DNA from: JBAYJY01 sp041664945
Lineage (GTDB): Bacteria; UBP15; UBA6099
Direction of reading: 5' to 3'
Length of the DNA stretch: 6,910 bases
NCBI GenBank assembly: GCA_041664945.1
Contig: JBAYJY010000220.1
Span: 1 to 6,910 of the forward strand
In this document: positions 1 to 4,593 of the stretch, one piece after another
How the letters are laid out: every line of letters starts with the position of its first letter
How positions within the stretch are numbered: position 1 is the stretch's first letter
Translations under genes and position numbers: made by a program
Notes under the pieces: model-generated
Databases searched by the model: none
What the model saw: the letters and a program-made list of their open reading frames with translations, nothing else
What the model was told of the DNA's origin: nothing

Positions 1-2
1 AC

Positions 3-434
3 CCCTTGCTGCATAGCTACAAGACATCCCTTTTGAAACACTTGAAGAAAACTAAGCTCACGGACACGCTGATTCATCTGCTGCACTATGGAATCGGACA
101 ATTCGCCGACGAACAGGGCAAACCGGAATCGCTGCGTCTGTCGCCGGATCAGCAAAAAACAAAAAGCGGACTCATGAAATACTATGTCTCTCAGTCAAAG
201 CTTACATCGGATTTCAACAGCATGATTAAAGCTCGCGCAACTCTCGGCATATTCCTGCCATGGCTTCGGCACATGCCGGATATCGAGCAGTGGCGGCTTG
301 TGCCGCAGTCGCGCGATTACGGCGCCCCGCCATGCAAGGGACACAGATACTCGGAATACAATCAGGGCGTCAGCGCCGCTGACTACAAAAGGATATTGGG
401 AACCGCGCTCGAAACGTTGAAAAAAGAGAGATAG
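3..434 (+). CDS. Hypothetical protein, C-terminal part (gene enters from the left edge)
   Basis: The reading frame is open from the left edge to the TAG at 432-434, giving about 143 residues. The first possible start inside the window is a TTG at 6 with no visible ribosome site, so the true start is most likely upstream and the gene is 5'-truncated here. I do not recognise the family. The visible part is soluble, basic and without membrane segments. It contains a Lys-rich N-terminal stretch, a hydrophobic patch (LGIFLPWLRHMP) and a motif-like run with Asp, Tyr, Pro, Cys, Lys, Gly and His (SRDYGAPPCKGHRYSEY), then a helical Lys/Glu-rich tail (ETLKKER). The single Cys next to Lys-Gly-His could be functional, but that is a guess. 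Codon use resembles that of the neighbouring genes, and the absence of internal stops argues for a real gene. It converges on the cold-shock gene. Confidence 0.6.
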   Translation, partial: PLLHSYKTSLLKHLKKTKLTDTLIHLLHYGIGQFADEQGKPESLRLSPDQQKTKSGLMKYYVSQSKLTSDFNSMIKARATLGIFLPWLRHMPDIEQWRLVPQSRDYGAPPCKGHRYSEYNQGVSAADYKRILGTALETLKKER

Positions 435-448
435 CGGGGATTATTGAA

Positions 449-465
449 AGGCGCCGAAAGCGCCT
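449..465 (+). terminator. Small GC-rich hairpin after the first gene, possible terminator
   Basis: AGGCGC (449-454) pairs perfectly with GCGCCT (460-465) around a five-base CGAAA loop, 14 bases after the stop codon at 434. The position suits a terminator for the upstream gene, but the following bases (GCTGTCTTT) are only weakly T-rich. It could be a weak terminator or a stabilising 3' hairpin. Confidence 0.3.
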
Positions 466-471
466 GCTGTC

Positions 472-525
472 TTTGCGGAAACACAAACGTTCGACGAATC
501 CGGAATGAATTCGGCTTTCCGCAAA
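472..525. repeat. 10-bp perfect inverted repeat in the convergent intergenic region
   Basis: TTTGCGGAAA at 472-481 is exactly complementary to TTTCCGCAAA at 516-525, with 34 bases between them. A nested pair, CGAAT (495-499) and ATTCG (509-513), could extend the structure inward. No gene is visible here. It may be a 3' UTR structure, a protein-binding site or a short non-coding element. Confidence 0.4.
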
Positions 526-544
526 ACGACAATAGCGCCATAAG

Positions 545-578
545 GCTAAAATCGGTTTAACCGGATTCGGTTTTTAGC
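545..578. repeat. 7-bp inverted repeat with a nested hairpin
   Basis: GCTAAAA (545-551) pairs with TTTTAGC (572-578). Nested inside is AACCG (559-563) with CGGTT (568-572) around a GATT loop, followed on the plus strand by a short T run at 573-575. The two pairings share a base, so they are alternatives rather than one structure. It could be a weak plus-strand terminator for the first gene, opposing the strong minus-strand terminator beside it. Confidence 0.3.
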
Positions 579-593
579 GGCGAATACGGGTTT

Positions 594-630
594 AAAACAA
601 AAAGCCCCCGGAGGGAAAACCCGCCGGGGG
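594..630 (-). terminator. Strong rho-independent terminator of the cold-shock gene
   Basis: Read on the minus strand, CCCCCGGCGGG (630-620) pairs with CCCTCCGGGGG (615-605), an 11-bp stem with one mismatch and a four-base TTTT loop. It is followed by C and then the T-rich tail TTTTTGTTTT (603-594). This is a textbook intrinsic terminator, starting about 30 bases after the csp stop codon, and it closes the csp transcript as a single-gene unit. Confidence 0.92.
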
Positions 631-659
631 ACTTGTTTGACGTTCTAAGGCCTGATGAC

Positions 660-866
660 TTAGGCTTTTGTAACGTTCGCGGCTTGTTTGCCCTTCGGGC
701 CGGAAACGACGTCGAATTCAACTTCTTCGCCTTCCGCGATGGTCTTGAAGCCGTCGCCCTGAATGGCCGAATAGTGAACGAACACATCTTCGGCGCCCGG
801 GATCTCGATGAATCCGAAACCCTTCGCAGCGTTGAACCACTTTACTTTTCCTCTTGTCTTTGACAT
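660..866 (-). CDS. csp: Cold-shock protein, CspA family
   Basis: This encodes a 68-residue cold-shock-domain protein, the usual size for the family. Such proteins are small five-stranded OB-fold beta barrels that bind single-stranded RNA or DNA and melt mRNA secondary structure. The signature is complete: GKVKWFN near the start (residues 6-12), the RNP1 motif KGFGFIEI (15-22) with the stacking Phe residues, and RNP2 VFVHYSAI (28-35). The C-terminal strand has GPKGKQAANV (56-65). The ATG at 866-864 is chosen because AAAGAGG lies five bases upstream and the protein then begins MSKTRGKVKWFN, as in the family. A GTG at 911 would add 15 residues unlike any family N-terminus. The gene stands alone, with a strong terminator downstream and a long untranslated leader likely upstream. 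Whether it is cold-inducible or constitutive cannot be told from the protein. Confidence 0.97.
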   Translation of the reverse strand: MSKTRGKVKWFNAAKGFGFIEIPGAEDVFVHYSAIQGDGFKTIAEGEEVEFDVVSGPKGKQAANVTKA

Positions 867-871
867 CTGAA

Positions 872-878
872 CCTCTTT
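872..878 (-). promoter_or_regulatory. Ribosome binding site of csp
   Basis: On the minus strand AAAGAGG ends five bases before the ATG at 866. It decides the start in favour of this ATG over the upstream in-frame GTG at 911. Confidence 0.8.
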
Positions 879-1080
879 CTTTTGTAGGAATGCTACGAAC
901 TCATCCCTCACGCATTCTGCAAACGCTGAATGACCGTGATAAAGCCGACGGTGTTCTCAAGTTGTAACTTCATACGGGTTTTGGGTTGTTAATCGTGCGT
1001 CCTACTTGTTGCCGTCGTGCTGCTTTTACAAAAGTGTTACTTGCTTCTTTTGCTGCATAAACGTACGGTCTTACATGATG

Positions 1081-1109
1081 AGTATGAGCGGTCGGATCAT
1101 ATTTTGCAA
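1081..1109 (-). promoter_or_regulatory. Candidate csp promoter
   Basis: Read on the minus strand, TTGCAA (1109-1104) lies 17 bases before CATACT (1086-1081). Each matches the sigma-70 consensus at four of six positions. Transcription would begin near 1074 and give a leader of roughly 200 bases before the csp start. Long leaders are known for cold-shock mRNAs, which makes the placement plausible, but the boxes are mediocre. A TATGAT on the same strand (1101-1096) is an alternative -10 box without a good -35. The rest of 867-1227 contains no gene I can support, only small inverted repeats such as AAGTT/AACTT at 959-970. Confidence 0.3.
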
Positions 1110-1227
1110 GCATTTATTTAAAATAATCTGATTGCCGCTGTTTTATTTCCCGCGCGCTCCTTTTGCGACCATAGCATTTTCCCATGCGCTTTGAGTCGTC
1201 GGGACACATTTATACAAATCATTTGGG

Positions 1228-1241
1228 CACAGCATGCTGTG
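1228..1241. promoter_or_regulatory. Perfect 14-bp palindrome, candidate operator
   Basis: CACAGCATGCTGTG is its own reverse complement over 14 bases. It lies about 40 bases upstream of the candidate -10 box at 1282-1287 and outside any supported gene. Its length, perfection and position fit a dimeric regulator's binding site, with its centre about 60 bases before the predicted transcription start. No regulator gene is visible in the window, so the binding protein is unknown. Confidence 0.4.
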
Positions 1242-1278
1242 TCACTACGTTGGATTCTTTCTGCCGCGCCCCTACTTA

Positions 1279-1287
1279 TGGTACAAT
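1279..1287 (+). promoter_or_regulatory. Extended -10 promoter of the membrane/spermidine-synthase-like gene
   Basis: TGGTACAAT has the TGn-TANNNT form of an extended -10 box: TG at 1279-1280 and TACAAT at 1282-1287, five of six to consensus. No good -35 box lies at the usual distance, which extended -10 promoters tolerate. The predicted transcription start is about 1293-1295, on top of the GTG codon at 1294. Confidence 0.5.
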
Positions 1288-1293
1288 ACAAAC

Positions 1294-3690
1294 GTGAAAA
1301 TCAGAATGCCGGACAGAATATCGGGAGCGGCCGCGGCGACGGGCCTGACGGCGATGGCGGCTCAGTTCCTGCTCACGCGCGAGCTGATGGTTGTCGCGCT
1401 GGGCGACGAACTGAACGTCGGGTTCGTGTTCTTCGCGTGGCTGCTGTGGGTGGGCGCGGGGAGCGCGGCGGGCGGCGCGGCCGTTCGTCGCTGGAGGCCG
1501 GGGCCGGATGCCATCGGGCTGCTGCTTATCGCGCTCGGAGCGCTGCTTCCCCTTTCGATCCTCTGGGCGCGCGTTCAGGGGCGGCTGTTCGGATACGGGC
1601 AAGGCGAATTGATTCCGGCGGAACATGTTTTGCTGATGTCGCTGATTGCGCTCGGGCCGGTTTGCCTGCTCACCGGTTTTTTGTATCCCGTGTTCTGCGC
1701 GACAGCAGAGAGCGGCGAACGCGCGGCGGGCGGCGCGGGCCGCGTTTATGCGTGGGACACGCTCGGGGCGGCGGCCGGCGGCGTTGTGTTCAGCGTTCTG
1801 CTCGCCGGGCGCGTCGGGTCCGTCGGCTGCGCGGCGGCGGCGGCCACCGTGTCGGTTTTCGTGGGCGCGGCGTGGCTGTCACGGCCGTTAAGGTATTGGG
1901 CATGGTTCGCGCTGGTGATAGTAATCGCGGCATCGCCAGTGTGGCTTGGCGCGGCGGGGATCGCCACGAGGACGCTCGCGTGGGGCCGGCCGGTTGTCGT
2001 GAGCGTGGATTCGGGTTATGGAAACATCACAGTCCTGCTTGACGGAAAGCAATTCAGCTTTTTTGAGAACGGACGTCTCACGGGCGAGGTTCCGGACGCT
2101 GTTTTCGGCGAGTATATGGCGCACACGCCACTGCTTGCTCATCCGGAGCCGAAGCGGATCTTCTTAATGGGCGCCGGACCGGTCGAGATATCCGAGGCGC
2201 TGAAGCATGGCCTGAAAAGCGTGACATGGGCCGAGCTCGACCCGCGACTGATCGAGTTAAAGGAGAAATACACGCCCGCGAATCTGAAATGGGTCTACAA
2301 AGACCCGCGCGTGCGTATCGTCGCGAGAGACCCGCGCCGTTTCCTCGAGCAGACACATGAGAAGTTCGATGTAATCGTCATCGACGCCGGCTCGCCGGAA
2401 ACAATCGCTCTCAACCGCTATTTCACAAAAAGCTTCTATTATCTTCTTCGGCAACGTCTTACTCCGGACGGAATAGCCGCCGCCACCGTTCCGTTCACCG
2501 AGAATTACATGGGCGCCGCCGAAACCGCTATGTTCGGAAGCATTTATAAAAGCGCGATGCACGAATACATACCCCCGGCTTACAGCGTTGGTTTTATTGT
2601 TTACCCTCAACTCATAACAGGGCCGAAACCTATGTTGCTATTTAGCTATCACGGCGTTTCGGTGAAACCTGAAGAGGCGGCTGAACGGTTCAGGCGGCGG
2701 GGCATCCGCTCAAGGCGCTACAGCGCGGACATGGCGGCATATTATTTCGATCCCGCGCGGCGGCGTGAAGCGTTCGGGCAATTCAGCAGGAACAAAATCG
2801 AATATTTCACGTGGAAAGACAAAGTTAACGGAACTGATTCCGGAACAGCCGGATTGCTGAAAAGCCCCGGCGTCGATATAAACACAGAACTGAATCCTGC
2901 CGCGGTTTTCAATCATATCCGTTACGCTGCGTCGTATTACAAGTCTTCTGGCATAGCGCGTATTCTGTCGCGCTTCGGAGACGGCCAAATTCCGAAGAAA
3001 TGGCGGAAAATGCCGTTTGATTCAAAAATCGCTATTTATTTTTTGCTCTTTTTAGTGTTCTTTATTTTAGATTTTGCTTTAGTCGGCCGAAAGCGCGTAT
3101 CAAAAACCATTCTGAGGGCGCACACATTTATTCTCATAGCCGGCGTAGGCGCGGCTGGAATGGCGATGCAACTCGTTTTGCTTTATGTGTTTCAGATGTT
3201 CTACGGAGTCGTCTACCAATATCTCGGCGCATTGAACGCGTTGTTTCTCGGCGGCGCGGCTCTCGGCGCGGCTGCGGCATCGCGAAGGATATCGAGAAAC
3301 AAGTCGGGCAGGATGACGCTGTTTTTTTCTACAATATTTCTTTTGCTTGTCATTATTCTTATACTCGGATTTCTGGGAATAATCGCTGCATTCAATGACC
3401 TCTTTTTTATCGACACATTTATCGCATTGCCCGTGATTCCTTTGATGCTGTTGTCGGGCGCAGCGGTCGGCGCTGTGTTCCCGCACGCGCTGAACTATAT
3501 GCGCGGCGCCGGACCGGCGCCGGAAGCGCCGGAGGCCGGAGCGCTGTATTTCGCTGACCTCGCGGGCGCCTGCGTTGCCGCTTTGCTGGTTACAACCATA
3601 TTAATTCCAGTATTCGGAGTAGCGACAACATTATTCATAGCCTTCGCGTTCATCGCGGCTGTCGGAGAGCGCTCGAAAAGAAAAGCATAG
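1294..3690 (+). CDS. Membrane protein with an embedded spermidine-synthase-like domain (fused MFS/spermidine synthase type)
   Basis: This is a 798-residue protein in three blocks. About seven hydrophobic segments fill residues 11-223. A soluble aminopropyltransferase/methyltransferase-like Rossmann domain follows at about 235-400, with a linker to 575. Six or seven more membrane segments fill 577-792. The middle block follows spermidine synthase order: beta segment VDSGYGNITV (238-247), GEYMAHTPLLAHPEP, nucleotide-binding loop LMGAGPVE (291-298), AELDPRL (313-319), ARDPRRFL (344-351) and VIVIDAGSP (360-368). Key positions differ: GGGDG is GAGPV, the YHE region is FGE, and DSSDP is DAGSP, keeping only the first Asp (D364). 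Polyamine synthesis is therefore doubtful. The membrane halves resemble each other and may form a transporter-like unit. The start is uncertain: GTG 1294 and ATG 1306 both lack a Shine-Dalgarno site, and an ATG at 1234 lies before the promoter. Confidence 0.85.
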   Translation: MKIRMPDRISGAAAATGLTAMAAQFLLTRELMVVALGDELNVGFVFFAWLLWVGAGSAAGGAAVRRWRPGPDAIGLLLIALGALLPLSILWARVQGRLFGYGQGELIPAEHVLLMSLIALGPVCLLTGFLYPVFCATAESGERAAGGAGRVYAWDTLGAAAGGVVFSVLLAGRVGSVGCAAAAATVSVFVGAAWLSRPLRYWAWFALVIVIAASPVWLGAAGIATRTLAWGRPVVVSVDSGYGNITVLLDGKQFSFFENGRLTGEVPDAVFGEYMAHTPLLAHPEPKRIFLMGAGPVEISEALKHGLKSVTWAELDPRLIELKEKYTPANLKWVYKDPRVRIVARDPRRFLEQTHEKFDVIVIDAGSPETIALNRYFTKSFYYLLRQRLTPDGIAAATVPFTENYMGAAETAMFGSIYKSAMHEYIPPAYSVGFIVYPQLITGPKPMLLFSYHGVSVKPEEAAERFRRRGIRSRRYSADMAAYYFDPARRREAFGQFSRNKIEYFTWKDKVNGTDSGTAGLLKSPGVDINTELNPAAVFNHIRYAASYYKSSGIARILSRFGDGQIPKKWRKMPFDSKIAIYFLLFLVFFILDFALVGRKRVSKTILRAHTFILIAGVGAAGMAMQLVLLYVFQMFYGVVYQYLGALNALFLGGAALGAAAASRRISRNKSGRMTLFFSTIFLLLVIILILGFLGIIAAFNDLFFIDTFIALPVIPLMLLSGAAVGAVFPHALNYMRGAGPAPEAPEAGALYFADLAGACVAALLVTTILIPVFGVATTLFIAFAFIAAVGERSKRKA

Positions 3691-3726
3691 AGGCGCCATT
3701 TAAGAAGCCACTTCGATAAAGCAATC

Positions 3727-3755
3727 TTGCCAATATGCCGGATATCCTATAAAAT
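3727..3755 (+). promoter_or_regulatory. Promoter of the TPR gene
   Basis: TTGCCA (3727-3732, five of six to consensus) lies 17 bases before TAAAAT (3750-3755, five of six). An overlapping TATAAA (3748-3753) is an alternative -10 box with a 15-base spacer. The predicted start near 3762 leaves about 30 bases before the ATG at 3792. Two copies of ATGCCGGA (3735-3742 and 3754-3761) lie 19 bases apart start to start, one in the spacer and one at the -10 box. They may be chance or a regulator's half-sites. Confidence 0.6.
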
Positions 3756-3791
3756 GCCGGAAATAAGTGCGCAAAAAAGAGAGTGATAAAC

Positions 3792-4382
3792 ATGTCCGAT
3801 AAAAACGGGAAACTATTGAAAACAATTGGAAACGAGCGCGGGAAAGCCAATGGCGCATTGGGGAAATATGTCGCTATCGCGCTGATGGGCCTGATAGCGT
3901 TTCTGATACTTTACGTTTTTGTAATCAGCCCGAAAAGTCCGTTCACGATGATATTCAACCCGAAGAAATTCCAGTACACGAAGAAGATGAACATCGCATA
4001 CGATTACCTTTACGCAAACAATTTCAAGAAGGCGAAGCCGCTGTTGGAAGAGGCGATCGCGCTGAGGCCGAAAGAAGCGTTGCCGCACGACAAACTCGGC
4101 GTGGCTTACTTCAAACTCGGGAAGCCGGACAGAGCGGTTTTCGAACTGGAAAAGGCGATCGAACTTAATCCGAAATATGACGAGGCTTATGCGAACCTCG
4201 CGGCGGTCTATGCGAAATTCGCGGCGGCAAACATAGAAAAAAAGAACAACCAGGACGCGATCAACAACTACCTCAGAGCTGAAAAAGAGATCGAAAAAGC
4301 GCTCAGGTTGAAACCCGGCGAACCGAACTATATGAACATTCAAAAACAGGTTATAGAAGCCCGGAAAAAGATACAGCCATAA
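3792..4382 (+). CDS. Membrane-anchored tetratricopeptide repeat (TPR) protein
   Basis: The product has 196 residues: a short basic cytoplasmic N-terminus, one membrane helix at about 26-46 (YVAIALMGLIAFLILYVFVI), then a soluble helical region. TPR units are visible at about 66-95 (AYDYLYANNFKKAKPLLEEA, ending ALRP) and 97-128 (KLGVAYFKLGKPDRAVFELE, ending ELNP). A third unit at about 131-176 has an insertion (AAANIEKKNNQDA) between its helices and ends in LKP. TPRs are protein-docking scaffolds, and this one should face the periplasm if the positive N-terminus stays inside. The ATG at 3792 is preferred over the in-frame GTG at 3783 because AAGAGAG (3777-3783) lies eight bases upstream. It follows the spermidine-synthase-like gene by about 100 bases and has its own promoter. 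It may assemble a membrane complex, but the partner is unknown. Confidence 0.88.
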   Translation: MSDKNGKLLKTIGNERGKANGALGKYVAIALMGLIAFLILYVFVISPKSPFTMIFNPKKFQYTKKMNIAYDYLYANNFKKAKPLLEEAIALRPKEALPHDKLGVAYFKLGKPDRAVFELEKAIELNPKYDEAYANLAAVYAKFAAANIEKKNNQDAINNYLRAEKEIEKALRLKPGEPNYMNIQKQVIEARKKIQP

Positions 4383-4398
4383 CCTCGCTTCAATTCAC

Positions 4399-4424
4399 GG
4401 AAGAAAACATCTTACGGTTCTTCC
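4399..4424 (+). terminator. Weak hairpin after the TPR gene
   Basis: GGAAGAA (4399-4405) pairs with TTCTTCC (4418-4424) over seven bases with a 12-base loop, beginning 17 bases after the stop. A short CTTT follows. The stem is AT-moderate and the tail is poor, so termination here is uncertain. Confidence 0.25.
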
Positions 4425-4446
4425 CTTTCGTCCGTTCCCAACATTT

Positions 4447-4466
4447 AATGCGTATGTTTGCGCATT
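4447..4466 (+). terminator. Second hairpin after the TPR gene, possible terminator
   Basis: AATGCG (4447-4452) pairs exactly with CGCATT (4461-4466) around an eight-base loop, and the T run continues to 4468. It has the shape of a short intrinsic terminator for the TPR gene, but the stem is only six base pairs. Confidence 0.3.
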
Positions 4467-4521
4467 TTAACATGAACCACTTAATACATTTTTCCGGGAA
4501 CTGATATTGTTCTTGTTTTGT

Positions 4522-4540
4522 TGTTATAATGTTATAAAAT
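4522..4540 (+). promoter_or_regulatory. Extended -10 promoter of the sensor gene
   Basis: TGTTATAAT (4522-4530) is a perfect TATAAT with the TGn extension. A second -10-like element, TAAAAT (4535-4540), lies 16 bases after TTGTTT (4513-4518). GTTATAA occurs twice, at 4523 and 4531. Transcription would begin near 4537 or 4547, giving a leader of about 45-57 bases. The surrounding 4500-4560 is markedly AT-rich, as expected of a strong promoter region. Confidence 0.65.
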
Positions 4541-4583
4541 TTAATTACCTAAAAAATCAGTTTCAGCGAATGTTTATTTTGTC

Positions 4584-4588
4584 GGAGG
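4584..4588 (+). promoter_or_regulatory. Ribosome binding site of the sensor gene
   Basis: GGAGG ends five bases before the ATG at 4594. It is the best Shine-Dalgarno site in the window and fixes the start of the sensor protein. Confidence 0.9.
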
Positions 4589-4593
4589 TTTAT

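Noticed and set aside
273..284. ATGCCGGATATC, identical to 3735-3746
   Set aside because: One copy is inside coding sequence and one in a promoter. A 12-base match with no extension or terminal repeats is not evidence of a mobile element and may be chance.
867..911. An upstream in-frame GTG that would extend the cold-shock protein by 15 residues
   Set aside because: The family begins at the ATG at 866, which has a good ribosome site five bases upstream. The extension resembles no cold-shock N-terminus.
1234..1293. An upstream ATG at 1234 as start of the membrane gene
   Set aside because: It lies inside the 14-bp palindrome and before the extended -10 box, has no ribosome site, and would add an odd Cys/His/Pro/Tyr-containing stretch before a normal-looking basic N-terminus.
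1191..2042. A long plus-strand open frame (283 codons) overlapping the start of the membrane gene
   Set aside because: The translation is a low-complexity Arg/Gly/Ala-rich run typical of an out-of-frame reading of GC-rich DNA. The overlapping frame gives clear membrane helices and a recognisable enzyme domain.
3813..4343. A 176-codon open frame antisense to the TPR gene
   Set aside because: Its Phe/Arg/Val-rich sequence is what results from reading Lys/Glu/Asn-rich TPR codons backwards, and the plus-strand gene has a promoter, a ribosome site and TPR motifs.
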